64,000 nt of DNA from an uncultured Elusimicrobia bacterium (GCA_947306425.1 CAMZGO010000004.1:60018-124017), one strand, 5' to 3'; numbered from the stretch's first letter, positions 51,001 through 59,829 are shown. A program made the numbers and translations. Notes: generated by a model not told the origin, from the sequence alone.

Positions 51001-51895
51001 AGCAGCACAACTTGCACGCGTAAATAAAGTTAAAGAGGAATTAAAACAACAATTAAATGCAACCCAGCTTGAATTGAAAGCAGCCACAGAACGGGAAAGA
51101 AAAACCTCCCAAGAACTAGCGGATATGCGCAAGAATTTGGCTCAAAATGAAGCAACTATATTAAAGTTGAAGGAGCAAATTCTTCCGCTTGCGCAAAAGG
51201 CAGCAGAAAACATGAATGCACCTAAAGCAGTACAAGTACAAAAACCTGTATTGCCGCGTCAAGCTGCACCAAAGCCGGAACAACAGAAAATGCCTCAAAT
51301 CAGTCCGGATAAAAAAGTAGATATTTTAGAAGATACTTTTGACGAAACGCAAACTACAAAACGGGAAAACAAAAAAGAAATAAACACACAGGAATTACAA
51401 TATACAGAAAATTCACCCGTTCAAAGGGATATTTTAGCAGACTACGAAGAAGATGAAAAAGCCGAAGATGCCCAATCGGTAACCTCTTTGACGGTATTTG
51501 AACAATCAGAAGACATAAATCCGCTTGAGGAAGTTAATTTACCTGAACGGGAAATGGACCTTAGTGCCATTTTTGATGAAGAACAAACCCCGGCACAGCC
51601 AGCTATAACATCTAAAGAAGCAGGACGAAAACTGATTGTAGAAAATGTTAAAACAACAGAAATTACAGCCACTGCTACCCACGCTAAAAAGGAAAGTAAG
51701 ATTATAAAAGAATTACAGGATGACCCTTCCGAAAACACTTTAACGGACCATTCAATACGGCGGAGTATCGTCAGCCGTCGTCCGTATTCCAGAAACCCGT
51801 TGACAACTTTTAAGAAAGAAGAAGAATATTCTGATTTTCTCAAGAAAACAAAAAGTATGTTTTACAGAATTAAATGGTCGCTTTTCAAGGATTAA
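48056..51895 (+). CDS. Giant coiled-coil protein
   Basis: Not assignable to a family. 1279 aa, cytoplasmic by lack of signal or membrane helix. Residues 1-150 are acidic and disordered; about 150-1040 form an almost unbroken coiled coil (heptads of Leu, Gln, Glu, Lys); the rest is disordered with a basic end (SRRPYSRNP). Internal repeats are visible: KLEYLRKTAEQTKELLSL, KLKFLQTSAEQTRNIMQL and KIEALNQTAKQTQEILEL are three versions of one unit. GGGGTGGG precedes the ATG. The gene is followed by ddl after 6 nt, which suggests a link to cell shape or division, an inference only. Confidence 0.8.
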   Translation: MSNIDKNYEDFLKSLQEDNTQNTQEGFPFSEDFDIENFIKTTETPQTEPLQTVPEKEKDFTPIKVESNTPKTENNQPSLEGEEKGLTFETEDKNYSLKRLEEKLTDLQQRFDETNTAKEEESAFSAELNKEEEEGLQTQPERSDEEFFSNISSAIQTLKGSLDNIVSTRLRYEENIIRQDQTLITRLREKTTRLKAINLALNSEVKRSKNEKLEYLRKTAEQTKELLSLRMQLSHAEERTKQGDFKISNLEQQITLLTQEKNLLDDEIAKIRQEKLKFLQTSAEQTRNIMQLRHQLSAKEEALKQEEVKTNFLEQQLKTVEAAHLALKQENKNSEINNSEIQRTLKLQREEIDSLTSQLNQSRIELSNKAAEATSLRQQLLNAQFSPEQNKNEAAVFAVKQETVLAPLQLAQQEHERKIALLRAEQSAELQRLRTKALQEETELRGELQRAEAKFHQEETFVNTLKMQIQNLESSLKDLEQDKANYKNKSDSLTREIEAIKENNRAELADLRETLRRAQNSYDKQQDFYNTLETQYHNTQREKYYLSEELKKVIAQKDDALLQNERYLTEIEKLKNEQNDITDNLKKEIQELLSSKNKLTQELNNLKQEQKPKAETVQQTQNNLQENSAALALLKTQLSALLNSRENTDKALLEAREEKLKLLNKLEEQTKQLNAFQINYQNEIAALTQEKEKARIEAEERIKNLEDKLKSDKELLLSLTQQLDNLKSVSNNITDQELNTERLKNQKLTQELEKAQKIFNQDTILLEELKNQYATLQERNTILEAELSKITEENKQIETERQIYKDQVEELKKQLEDVRTELKQGQEFTKQLSAQVAKLKMVNTALNAALKQTQEQKIEALNQTAKQTQEILELKAQLQKAQSSLLEFEQGTVKIKAEYETKIKELEEELKRVSAMCVTQTKEINEIKTDNLRLKTIAEEKLLLQNRFNALQKDAASLSEELNTYKTKAKEDTLIKAKTAALAAQLARVNKVKEELKQQLNATQLELKAATERERKTSQELADMRKNLAQNEATILKLKEQILPLAQKAAENMNAPKAVQVQKPVLPRQAAPKPEQQKMPQISPDKKVDILEDTFDETQTTKRENKKEINTQELQYTENSPVQRDILADYEEDEKAEDAQSVTSLTVFEQSEDINPLEEVNLPEREMDLSAIFDEEQTPAQPAITSKEAGRKLIVENVKTTEITATATHAKKESKIIKELQDDPSENTLTDHSIRRSIVSRRPYSRNPLTTFKKEEEYSDFLKKTKSMFYRIKWSLFKD

Positions 51896-51901
51896 TTAAA
51901 A

Positions 51902-52933
51902 ATGAATAATTTGATCATAGCAGTTTTATACGGCGGGAAAAGCACGGAACACGAGGTTTCTGTACATTCTGCAGGTGATGTGTGTGAAGAACTTAAAAAA
52001 AATTATAAAATCTTACCTATTTTAATTTCCAAGACAGGCCGGTGGTTTTTACAAAAAAAATGCGGGCCTAAAACTAAAGACGATATAGAAATCTCCCCCC
52101 TAACAAATGGGTGTTTAATAGACAATAAAGGAAAGAAACATAAGGTTAATTTGTTTTTTCCTGTATTACACGGAACCTTTGGTGAAGACGGTTGCGTACA
52201 AGGATTATTTGAAAGTATAGGGGTAAAATATATTGGCTGTAAAGTATTGGCTTCTGCACTTGCAATGAATAAAGAACTTTCCAAAGAAATTGCAATTAAA
52301 ACCAAAATACCTGTACTGCCTTGGTTTTCTTTAAATAAAGGTGAAAAGTTAGATAAAAAAATTATTCTTAAAAATGCCAAGAAACTCGGCTATCCTATTT
52401 TTGTTAAACCAAACAGTTTAGGGTCTTCCATAGGTATAACAAAAGTTAATAAAGAAAGTGAACTTTTACCGGCAATAAAAAAGGCTTTTGACTTTGAAAA
52501 TCATATTTTAATTGAAAAGGGCCTTGAAAATGCAAGGGAGGTTTTTTGCGCCGTTATTGAAACCTCTCCAGAAAATTTTAAGACTTCTGCTTGCGGGGAA
52601 CTTATTAAAGCAAACAGTGAATTTTTTGATTATGAAACTAAATATCATAATCCGCACGGATGTGATATGAAAATACCGGCCCTATTACCTAAAAAGTTAC
52701 AAAAAAAATTACAAGAATATACAAAAAAATTTTTTATTGCTTTAGGAGGCACCGGGCTTGCGAGGGTGGATTTCCTTCTTTCCGAGAACGGTAAAAAGGT
52801 ATATTTTTCCGAAATTAATACTATGCCGGGAATGTCCAAAGCAAGTTTGTTTCCTAACTTAATGAAAGAAAGTGAATTAACTTACAAAAAATTGCTTGAT
52901 ACTTTAATAATTGCAGCACATAATAGAGATTAA
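51902..52933 (+). CDS. ddl: D-alanine--D-alanine ligase
   Basis: ATP-grasp enzyme for the peptidoglycan precursor D-Ala-D-Ala (343 aa). AVLYGGKSTEHEVSVHSA at the N-terminus, VLHGTFGEDGCVQGLFE, KPNSLGSSIGI and VYFSEINTMPGM near the C-terminus mark the two signatures. The protein lies between the coiled-coil gene and a small membrane protein gene, all in one direction with short gaps. Confidence 0.96.
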   Translation: MNNLIIAVLYGGKSTEHEVSVHSAGDVCEELKKNYKILPILISKTGRWFLQKKCGPKTKDDIEISPLTNGCLIDNKGKKHKVNLFFPVLHGTFGEDGCVQGLFESIGVKYIGCKVLASALAMNKELSKEIAIKTKIPVLPWFSLNKGEKLDKKIILKNAKKLGYPIFVKPNSLGSSIGITKVNKESELLPAIKKAFDFENHILIEKGLENAREVFCAVIETSPENFKTSACGELIKANSEFFDYETKYHNPHGCDMKIPALLPKKLQKKLQEYTKKFFIALGGTGLARVDFLLSENGKKVYFSEINTMPGMSKASLFPNLMKESELTYKKLLDTLIIAAHNRD

Positions 52934-52935
52934 TT

Positions 52936-53373
52936 ATGAAAATATATAAGAAAATAAAGGCTTACTTTCAGGGTTTCAACTTTCTGATATATTTCATTTT
53001 GCTACTTTGTCTACTTGGGTTATTTAGAAATACCGTTTTTCTTAAAGCTTTCCATCCTTTAGGGCAGGAAGTTGACACTATTTTCCTTGCAATGATGATG
53101 TTATATTTTGCCCAAATCTTTTTAATACTTATGCGGCAGTGGGCGGTTTGGATTGTTTCTTTGATACAAGTAATATTTTGTATTTATGTATATCCTGATT
53201 TTTCAATATTACCTTTAAGCGCCGTAATGAAATTTGTATTTTTTGAAGGATTAGTAGAACGAAGCTATGCTTGGGCAAATTTTATAAATTTTATATTTGT
53301 TTCCTTAGGTTTTACCGTAGAAATTATCAAAACATATCTTCTTTATATTTATTTTCCTCGCAATAAAAAATAG
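52936..53373 (+). CDS. Small four-helix membrane protein
   Basis: Unknown function (145 aa). Hydrophobic segments at about residues 13-32, 46-65, 68-87 and 113-138. It starts 2 nt after the ddl stop and so is probably translated in the same operon. No motif is recognised. Confidence 0.65.
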   Translation: MKIYKKIKAYFQGFNFLIYFILLLCLLGLFRNTVFLKAFHPLGQEVDTIFLAMMMLYFAQIFLILMRQWAVWIVSLIQVIFCIYVYPDFSILPLSAVMKFVFFEGLVERSYAWANFINFIFVSLGFTVEIIKTYLLYIYFPRNKK

Positions 53374-53430
53374 AAATAAATTGATGTATCTTTTTCAGTT
53401 CTAATATTTATCTGTTCCCCAAAATAACAC

Positions 53431-53463
53431 TTGACTTGCGTTTTTTTTTTTTTTTCGTAAAAT
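53431..53463 (+). promoter_or_regulatory. T15-spacer promoter of a pilin gene
   Basis: TTGACTTGCG, 15 T (53441-53455), CG, TAAAAT (53458-53463). Taking TTGCGT as -35 gives a 16-nt spacer; taking TTGACT gives 21. The T15-CG-TAAAAT block is identical to that at 6.1 kb. Confidence 0.7.
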
Positions 53464-53512
53464 ATATCTATATGGATATAAAAATCCTATATAAAGCAAA
53501 TTAGGAGATTTT

Positions 53513-54013
53513 ATGAAAAACAAAAAAGGTTTTACTTTGATCGAGTTGTTAGTAGTCGTTTTAATAATCGGCATAATTGCAGCAATTGCTTTGCCTAGAT
53601 ATCAGTTAGCTATGGATAAAGCAAAGTATACTCAGGCAATGAATTTGCTTGCTTCAATAAATCAAGCACAAAGAAGATATGTATTAGCACACGGAACAAC
53701 AACTTATAACTTTAATGATTTTGATATTGATATGCCTGCTTCCGGAAAAATTTCATCAGATAAAAGCAACTATGTTGATACGTGGGGGGAGTGTTTTCTA
53801 CATAAGACAGGATACGGAGCATGTAAAGTTAACATAGGAAAAAGTAAGGTGTGGTATTTTCTTAGATGGGACAGTACTTATTTTAGTTCAAACAAAAGGG
53901 AATGTTGGGTTCAGCCAAAAGATAATGTAAGGGGAAACAGATTGTGCCAGGCGATGACAGGTAAAACCAGTGGCACGGAAAACGGAGATACTTATATGAT
54001 GTATAAATTTTAA
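53513..54013 (+). CDS. Orphan type IV pilin-like protein
   Basis: Pilin-like subunit (166 aa). Leader MKNKKG, cut before Phe7, FTLIELL with Glu at +5. The first 90 mature residues and the C-terminal block (YFLRWDSTYFSSNKRECWVQPKDNVRGNRLC) are nearly the same as in the pilin at 59.0 kb, while the middle (KTGYGACKVNIGK) differs. It ends 3 nt before the convergent tgt stop. Ribosome binding site TAGGAGATTTT. Confidence 0.92.
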   Translation: MKNKKGFTLIELLVVVLIIGIIAAIALPRYQLAMDKAKYTQAMNLLASINQAQRRYVLAHGTTTYNFNDFDIDMPASGKISSDKSNYVDTWGECFLHKTGYGACKVNIGKSKVWYFLRWDSTYFSSNKRECWVQPKDNVRGNRLCQAMTGKTSGTENGDTYMMYKF

Positions 54014-54016
54014 CAG

Positions 54017-55174
54017 CTATTTATATGCTTTATCAATTTCTTCTTTAAATTTGGCAAAATTACCTTGCTCAATAGCAGCGCGAGTGTCTTCCATTAGACG
54101 TGTCAAAAAGCGAATATTATGTATTGAAAGTAAACGGTGGCTTGTAAGTTCCCCGCACCTAAATAAGTGCGATAAATACGCGCGCGAATAATGGCTGCAA
54201 GTAAAACAATCGCAATCATTCTCAAGCGGTTTTGTGTCATTCCTGTAAGCCAAATTTTTTATATTTAATTTCCCGTTCCGCGTCATAACTTGACCGTTGC
54301 GGGCAACGCGCGTAGGCCAAACGCAATCAAACATATCTACGCCGTGGGCAATACAATCAAGTATCTCTTGCGGTGTACCAAGCCCCATTAAATAACGCGG
54401 TTTTTCCGGCGGCAAATAAGGGGTTGTGTGTGTCAGGGCGAAATTCATTTCTTCCCTAGTTTCGCCGACAGATAGGCCGCCTATGCAAAAACCGTGCAAG
54501 GGCAATTTCGCCATAGTTTTTGCGGCATCTTCCCTTAAATCGCCGTAAATGGCACCTTGAATTATACCGAAAATTAAAGAATGCGGTACACTGAAAGAAC
54601 CGTCAGCATTTTTTGTTATTTCTTGCGGTACAATGCTATGATATTTTTTAACGGCGCGCTCGGCCCAGCGTTTTGTCAGTTCAAGCGCTTTTTTTGCATC
54701 TGCCTTTTTTGATTGCGCGGGTATTAGCATATCAAGGCAAGTCCATATATCAGAGCCAATTTTTTGCTCCGCCTCAATAACACTTTCAGGGGTAAAAAAA
54801 TGTTTACTGCCGTCGTGGTGGCTTTTAAACCAAACGCCTTCCTCGGTAATTTTCCTAAATTGTGATAAACTGTAAACCTGAAAGCCGCCGGAATCGGTTA
54901 AAATACTCCTGTCCCAATTCATAAATTTATGCAAGCCGCCCATACTTGCCAAAAAATCTGCCGTGGGGCGCAAAAATAAATGGTAAGTGTTTGAAAGTAA
55001 GCACTCCGCGCCCACATTGTGTAAATCTTCGTCGGTCAAAGCCTTAACGCAACCTTGTGTTGCAACAGGCATAAAAACAGGCGTATTTATTACACCGTGT
55101 TTAGTGTAGAGTTTACCGCGGCGTGCTTTACCGTCGGTAGCAAGTATTTGGAAAGGTGAAATAACTTTTATCAT
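54017..55174 (-). CDS. tgt: Queuine tRNA-ribosyltransferase
   Basis: Exchanges guanine 34 of GUN tRNAs for the queuosine precursor (385 aa). The nucleophile region DMFDCVWPTRVARNG, ILTDSGGFQVYSL, and zinc ligands in CDCFTCSHYSRAYLSHL are present. Overlaps queA by 4 nt. Acts downstream of queD/queE at 42-43 kb. Confidence 0.97.
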   Translation of the reverse strand: MIKVISPFQILATDGKARRGKLYTKHGVINTPVFMPVATQGCVKALTDEDLHNVGAECLLSNTYHLFLRPTADFLASMGGLHKFMNWDRSILTDSGGFQVYSLSQFRKITEEGVWFKSHHDGSKHFFTPESVIEAEQKIGSDIWTCLDMLIPAQSKKADAKKALELTKRWAERAVKKYHSIVPQEITKNADGSFSVPHSLIFGIIQGAIYGDLREDAAKTMAKLPLHGFCIGGLSVGETREEMNFALTHTTPYLPPEKPRYLMGLGTPQEILDCIAHGVDMFDCVWPTRVARNGQVMTRNGKLNIKNLAYRNDTKPLENDCDCFTCSHYSRAYLSHLFRCGELTSHRLLSIHNIRFLTRLMEDTRAAIEQGNFAKFKEEIDKAYK

Positions 55175-56208
55175 AAAATTGCCATTGAATCCCCAAAGGA
55201 ATAGAATCTGTATTTTTGTTCAACCGCTTGTGTGTAGGCGCGGTAAATAAAATCTTCCCCCGCAAGTGCGCAAACCATACATAAGGGTGTAGAATCAGGA
55301 AAATGAAAATTTGTTATAAGCCCGTCAATAATCTTGAATTTATAATTGCCGTAAATAAAAAGGTCCGCCCATTTTTTGCCGGGCATAACGCAGCCGCGCC
55401 CGTCCGCAAAACTTTCAACAGTGCGCGTGCTTGTTGTGCCGACTGTTATAACGCGGCCTATTTTGTTTTGTTTCGTTTCATTTATAATTTGCGCGGTTTC
55501 CTGCGGAAGTTCGGCTAGTTCGGCGAGCATGGTATGGTCTTTTGGTTCACCGCGCAAGGGCTTGAAAGTACCCCAACCAACGTGTAAAGTTACGTATGCT
55601 ATTTTAACACCTTTTTGTTTTAAAGCCTCAAAAACACGCGGCGTAAAGTGGAAACCTGCCGTCGGCGCAGCGATAGAGCCTTCAGTTTTAGCATAAACCG
55701 TTTGATATTTTTCTTTATCGGTTTCTAAAGATTTACTTAAACCCGCATGTTTGCGTGCCGCTTCAATATAAGGCGGCAAAGGCATTTTGCCGTATTTATG
55801 GGTAAAAGGTAAAATATCAGCCCGGTTAAACTGTAGGACCACTTCGCCGTTTTCCTGTTTTTCAAGGACTTTTGCTTCCAAACCTTCTGCAAAAATTATG
55901 CGCATATTTTGTTTATATTCACGCAACAAAACAGCCCAACAGTTATTGTCAAGCGCGCGCACGAGCAAAACTTCCACAAGCCCGCCTGTTTCTTTTTTTC
56001 CGTAAATTTTTGCAGGGAAAACTTTTGTATTATTTAAAATCAGTAAATCGCCTGCGTTTAAAAATTCAGGTAAATCATAAAAATGTTTATGTGTTATTGT
56101 TTGCTGGGCGCGGTTTAAAACCATAAGGCGGCTGCCATCGCGCGGATCGGCTGGGTTTTTTGCAATTAAATCATCAACATTAAACTTTTTAAATCTCTCA
56201 AAAGCCAT
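55171..56208 (-). CDS. queA: S-adenosylmethionine:tRNA ribosyltransferase-isomerase
   Basis: Adds the epoxycyclopentanediol precursor from SAM onto preQ1-tRNA (345 aa). RDGSRLMVLNRA, LNNTKVFPAKIYG, GSIAAPTAGFHFT and HVGWGTFKPLR are family blocks. It follows the SpoIID-like gene by 1 nt and overlaps tgt. Confidence 0.96.
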   Translation of the reverse strand: MAFERFKKFNVDDLIAKNPADPRDGSRLMVLNRAQQTITHKHFYDLPEFLNAGDLLILNNTKVFPAKIYGKKETGGLVEVLLVRALDNNCWAVLLREYKQNMRIIFAEGLEAKVLEKQENGEVVLQFNRADILPFTHKYGKMPLPPYIEAARKHAGLSKSLETDKEKYQTVYAKTEGSIAAPTAGFHFTPRVFEALKQKGVKIAYVTLHVGWGTFKPLRGEPKDHTMLAELAELPQETAQIINETKQNKIGRVITVGTTSTRTVESFADGRGCVMPGKKWADLFIYGNYKFKIIDGLITNFHFPDSTPLCMVCALAGEDFIYRAYTQAVEQKYRFYSFGDSMAIL

Positions 56209-56209
56209 A

Positions 56210-57304
56210 TTAAATTTTTTGAATCTCCGAAGACGGATAATAACGTTTTAAAATATCTTTGTAATTTTTACCGTCAAGAGCCATGCCTTTTGCGCCCTCT
56301 TGGCACATACCGCCGCCATGCCCGTAACCGCGGCCCTCAAGTTTAAGGCCGTCAATTTTAGTTAAAAAGCAACTTTTCATTACAGTAGAACCGACGCCGA
56401 TTCTAAAATCATTACAAGATATTTCTTTTTTAGTTTTATTTGTAATAACCGTCAAAGTTTTTGCCCGTCCGGACGGGAATTTTTTTGCAACTTTAATTTT
56501 TTTAAAATTCCCGGCAATTTTATTTTTTGTCAGAAAGTTCTGGACTGTGTCTTTATTTAAAGTAGCCTTCCACGTGTATGTTTTGGCATTTTTGCAGTAA
56601 CCGCAGGTATTGCCCGAAAGCGGTTTAATAGTTTCTTTAAGCCAAGGTACAGGGTCAGTATGCCCTCCGCAATTTGCATGATAGTAAGTATAAAATTTTT
56701 GCCCTTTATAAGTTAAAACTTGCCCTTTTGTCGCTTCAACAGCTTCTTTAACACTGTCGTATACGGTAAAACTGCCTTTGTACATTTGGCTGCGAATATC
56801 GCTGTACAAATCAAAATTGCCGAGTTTTTTATCTTCAATACTTTTTAAAGTATAGGTGCGCGCGGCAACGGCTTGTGCTTTAAGGGCTTCAACGGGCCAA
56901 GAGTAACTCATTTCATAAGGCAGTACGCCGAGTAAATAATTTTCAAGGTCCAAAACCTCAATAATATTTACTCCGTTCTTTGAGGGTAGAATTTCCAACA
57001 CACCGTTATATTTATTTTTGTTTAGACCGAAATTTGCACCGCTTTCACTTAAAGTCAAAACGAAACCTTTTTTGGATTGTAAATTCCCGCAAGTTATTTG
57101 TCCTTTATAATTTTTAATGGCAAAAGTTCCGCCTTTTTTGATTTTATAAAGTTTATTTGTTTCAAGGTCTTTTATCTTAAAGGGTGCACTTGAGATTAAA
57201 TTAATATTATTTTTATCTTCACTTATTAAGACTTTTACATCGCGCGCAAAAATATTTGAGGCAAGTAAAATAAACCCAAGCAACAAGGAAAAATTTTTTA
57301 ACAT
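56210..57304 (-). CDS. SpoIID/LytB-domain protein
   Basis: Secreted cell-wall protein (364 aa) with signal peptide (residues 1-20, ending IFAR). The SpoIID domain is seen at ENYLLGVLPYEMSYSWPVEALKAQAVAARTY, then GGHTDPVPW, FRIGVG and GRGYGHGGGMCQEGAKGMA. In sporulating bacteria SpoIID cuts glycan strands; here a peptidoglycan hydrolase or amidase enhancer role is inferred. Its start coincides with the ruvB stop (1-nt overlap). Confidence 0.88.
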   Translation of the reverse strand: MLKNFSLLLGFILLASNIFARDVKVLISEDKNNINLISSAPFKIKDLETNKLYKIKKGGTFAIKNYKGQITCGNLQSKKGFVLTLSESGANFGLNKNKYNGVLEILPSKNGVNIIEVLDLENYLLGVLPYEMSYSWPVEALKAQAVAARTYTLKSIEDKKLGNFDLYSDIRSQMYKGSFTVYDSVKEAVEATKGQVLTYKGQKFYTYYHANCGGHTDPVPWLKETIKPLSGNTCGYCKNAKTYTWKATLNKDTVQNFLTKNKIAGNFKKIKVAKKFPSGRAKTLTVITNKTKKEISCNDFRIGVGSTVMKSCFLTKIDGLKLEGRGYGHGGGMCQEGAKGMALDGKNYKDILKRYYPSSEIQKI

Positions 57305-58329
57305 TAAAACAAACCGCCTTCAGGTGTCATTTTGCGGCCCAAGTGTTTATAGGCTTTTGCGGTTGCAACACGTCCGCGCGGGGTGCGGGTTATAAAGCCG
57401 GCTTTAATAAGGTAAGGTTCAATGACGTCACTTAAACTGTCCGCTTCCTGCGAAACGGCAATAGCTAAGTTCTCCATGCCCACCGGCCCTCCGGAAAATT
57501 TATCAATTAACGCTTCCAAAATCTTTTTATCAACAGTGTCTAAGCCTTCGCTGTCTATATCAAGTGCTTCCATAGCAAGTACGGCAATTTCTGCTGTAAT
57601 AATACCGTTGCCGCGCACTTGCGCAAAGTCGCGCGCACGCCTTAAAAGGCGGTTTGCTATGCGCGGTGTTCCGCGGGAGCGTTTTGCAATTTCCACAAGG
57701 CCCTCATTATCTGCTTTGATGTTTAATAACCCGGCAGACCTTTTTAAAATTGCGGCTAGTTCTTTTACTTCATAAAAACCGAGATTAAAAACAATACCAA
57801 AACGGTCGCGTAAAGGACCTGTCAATAAACCTGAGCGTGTTGTGGCACCCACTAAAGTGAAACGCGGAACAGCAAGTTTTAAGGTGGTAGAGCCTGCCCC
57901 TTTACCGGTATTTATGAAAAAAGTAAAATCTTCCATAGCGGGGTACAAAGCCTCTTCAACAGCAGGGTTAAGGCGGTGTATTTCGTCAATAAATAATATA
58001 TCTCCTTCATTTAATTCCGTAGTAAGCATGGCGGCTAAATCGCCGGGGCGCGCTAAAACAGGGCCTGAAGTTACTTTAATATTTACGCCCATTTCGCGTG
58101 CTAAAATATTTGACAAAGTTGTTTTACCAAGCCCGGGTGGTGAATAAAATAAACAATGGTCCAAGGGTTCTTTTCGTACCTTAGCGGCTTCAATAAAAAC
58201 GCGCAAGTTTTCTTTTAACCCTTCCTGCCCCACAAATTCCGACAATGTGGGCGGCCTAAGCGCCGCTTCAATAGAAGAAGAGGGCATTTCGTCTTGTGTT
58301 CTAGAAACATTTAAATATTCATTGCTCAT
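57304..58329 (-). CDS. ruvB: Holliday junction helicase RuvB
   Basis: AAA+ motor for branch migration (341 aa). Walker A is [11 protein letters not shown], Walker B is DEIHRLNP, sensor block [19 protein letters not shown]-terminal winged helix with [16 protein letters not shown]. Overlaps ruvA by 4 nt. ruvC is not present in the window. Confidence 0.98.
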   Translation of the reverse strand: MSNEYLNVSRTQDEMPSSSIEAALRPPTLSEFVGQEGLKENLRVFIEAAKVRKEPLDHCLFYSPPGLGKTTLSNILAREMGVNIKVTSGPVLARPGDLAAMLTTELNEGDILFIDEIHRLNPAVEEALYPAMEDFTFFINTGKGAGSTTLKLAVPRFTLVGATTRSGLLTGPLRDRFGIVFNLGFYEVKELAAILKRSAGLLNIKADNEGLVEIAKRSRGTPRIANRLLRRARDFAQVRGNGIITAEIAVLAMEALDIDSEGLDTVDKKILEALIDKFSGGPVGMENLAIAVSQEADSLSDVIEPYLIKAGFITRTPRGRVATAKAYKHLGRKMTPEGGLF

Positions 58330-58931
58330 TTTCTTAAAATCCTTAAAGCCGCTTTAATATTTTCCTCTAAATTAGGGGAAATTTTTTGTTCACTGTTTAA
58401 TCGTTCAAGTGCTTTGCGCGCTTCATTGGCAGAGAACCCTAAAGCAGTTAAAGCTGCTAAAACTTCCGTCATAAAAGGTACTTCCGCCATTTTTATTTTT
58501 GCTTCTCCTTGAACAGAAATTGTATCAATCTTACCGCTTAAACTGTCAATGAGTTTTTGCGCGGTTTTTGCGGTAAAGCCGAAAATTGCAGTTAAAATTT
58601 TAGGGTCTTTTGTTGCAATTGCCCTATGAAAATCCGGCAAACTTCTTAGGGCTTTTGATAGTAAGTCCATTGCTTTTTTGGCACCAGTGTTTGGAATATT
58701 TTCCTTAAAGAGGAAAAACAATTGTTTTTCCTCTTTACTTAAAAAACCGTAAAGCGAAGTTCCGTCGTATGGTGAGAGTGATTCTGTTATATAAACAGTA
58801 ATTTCCTGTCCCTTTTCAAGCCCGGCAATACTTTGCGGTGCCAAAAAAACTTCATACCCGACACCTGAGCAAAGAATAATTGCACTTTGGTCTTGCAAAT
58901 CAAACACTTCGCCTTTTAGTAAAGATATCAT
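58326..58931 (-). CDS. ruvA: Holliday junction protein RuvA
   Basis: Tetrameric junction binder (201 aa): OB domain at the N-terminus ([12 protein letters not shown]), helix-hairpin-helix region in the centre, and C-terminal domain III that touches RuvB ([20 protein letters not shown]). Leads the operon ruvA-ruvB-spoIID-queA-tgt from a leaderless promoter, with TACAAT 6 nt before the ATG. Confidence 0.95.
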   Translation of the reverse strand: MISLLKGEVFDLQDQSAIILCSGVGYEVFLAPQSIAGLEKGQEITVYITESLSPYDGTSLYGFLSKEEKQLFFLFKENIPNTGAKKAMDLLSKALRSLPDFHRAIATKDPKILTAIFGFTAKTAQKLIDSLSGKIDTISVQGEAKIKMAEVPFMTEVLAALTALGFSANEARKALERLNSEQKISPNLEENIKAALRILRK

Positions 58932-58937
58932 GTCTAT

Positions 58938-58943
58938 ATTGTA
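58938..58943 (-). promoter_or_regulatory. Leaderless -10 box for ruvA
   Basis: TACAAT (minus strand), then ATAGAC, then the ATG at 58931: 6 nt and no ribosome binding site. Confidence 0.65.
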
Positions 58944-58987
58944 CCTTATTTTGCGAAGTAATGAGAAATTGCAATCTTTAAGTATTA

Positions 58988-59509
58988 TTAGAATTTATAT
59001 ACTTTATACTGTCCATCGGAACTATCTGTTCCCGTTGCTTTTCCGGTCAATGCCTGGCACAATCTGTTTCCCCTTACATTATTTTTTGGCTGAACCCAAC
59101 ATTGCCTTTTGTTTGAACTAAAATAAGTACTGTCCCATCTAAGAAAATACCAAACACCTGAGGATTTACTAAGGGTAACGGCACATATTCCATAACTTGT
59201 ATCATGCAAATAACAATAACCCCAAGTGTCTGCATACTCATTACCTGCTTGAGATATTTTCCCGGAAGCAGGCATATCAATATCAAAATCATTGAAGTTG
59301 CTAGTTTCAATTCCATTTGCTAATACATATCTTCTTTGTGCTTGATTTATTGAAGCAAGCAAATTCATTGCCTGCGTATACTTTGCTTTATCCATAGCTA
59401 ACTGATATCTAGGCAAAGCAATTGCTGCGATTATGCCTATTATTAGGACAACTACTAATAATTCAATTAAGGTAAAACCTTTATATTTTTTTTGTTTTTC
59501 TGTGTTCAT
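58988..59509 (-). CDS. Orphan type IV pilin-like protein
   Basis: Pilin-like subunit (173 aa). Leader MNTEKQKKYKG, cut before Phe12, FTLIELL with Glu at +5. Strongly similar to the pilin at 53.5 kb except in the centre (SQAGNEYADTWGYCYLHDTSYG) and tail. Unlike the other copies, it has no T15 promoter; instead an AAGGAG site, a leader with a GC hairpin (59547-59572) and a structured RNA lie upstream. Confidence 0.92.
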   Translation of the reverse strand: MNTEKQKKYKGFTLIELLVVVLIIGIIAAIALPRYQLAMDKAKYTQAMNLLASINQAQRRYVLANGIETSNFNDFDIDMPASGKISQAGNEYADTWGYCYLHDTSYGICAVTLSKSSGVWYFLRWDSTYFSSNKRQCWVQPKNNVRGNRLCQALTGKATGTDSSDGQYKVYKF

Positions 59510-59595
59510 TATTTCTCCTTTAGTTTTAAATATTTCCTCTAATTCTTCTCCCCTTTGATCGCAAAGGCGGGGAGTATAAGAAAATTTCTTTTTTC

Positions 59596-59618
59596 AAAAA
59601 CCGCCAATAAAAAAGGCG
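59596..59618 (-). terminator. Terminator-like stem of the 59.7-kb RNA
   Basis: CGCC and GGCG around a T-rich loop, then GTTTTTG on the minus strand. Short stem, so moderate strength. Confidence 0.55.
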
Positions 59619-59772
59619 ATATTTATTACTGAGGGTCTCCAAACGCCCAGAACAAAAATCGCCTCTATGTCCAAATGAACACAGATATGCGACTTTCTTC
59701 TTGTTTGGAGACCATCAACCCTTTCGGGCTAACCGTGCTATTCCTTATGAATAGCGCCAAAAATAAGTCTAA
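59596..59772 (-). ncRNA. Candidate structured RNA or pilin leader
   Basis: In the 320-nt gap between cbpA and a pilin. On the minus strand: hairpin GCTATTC/GAATAGC (59755-59737), a small GC hairpin (59729-59718), then a long arm closed by 11 perfect pairs (59713-59703 with 59644-59634) whose interior also pairs (TCGC/GCGA and TCTATGT region). It ends in a terminator-like stem CGCC/GGCG followed by GTTTTTG (59618-59596). A TACAAT box at 59784-59779 could start it. It could be an independent RNA or an attenuating leader of the pilin gene. No family recognised. Confidence 0.6.
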
Positions 59773-59829
59773 CTGCAAATTGTAAAGTATTTATTTTCTA
59801 AATACTTATAATTATTATATCAAAAATTT

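Noticed and set aside
48115..51843. Long antisense frames opposite the coiled-coil gene
   Set aside because: They arise from its biased codon use; no ribosome binding sites or family features.
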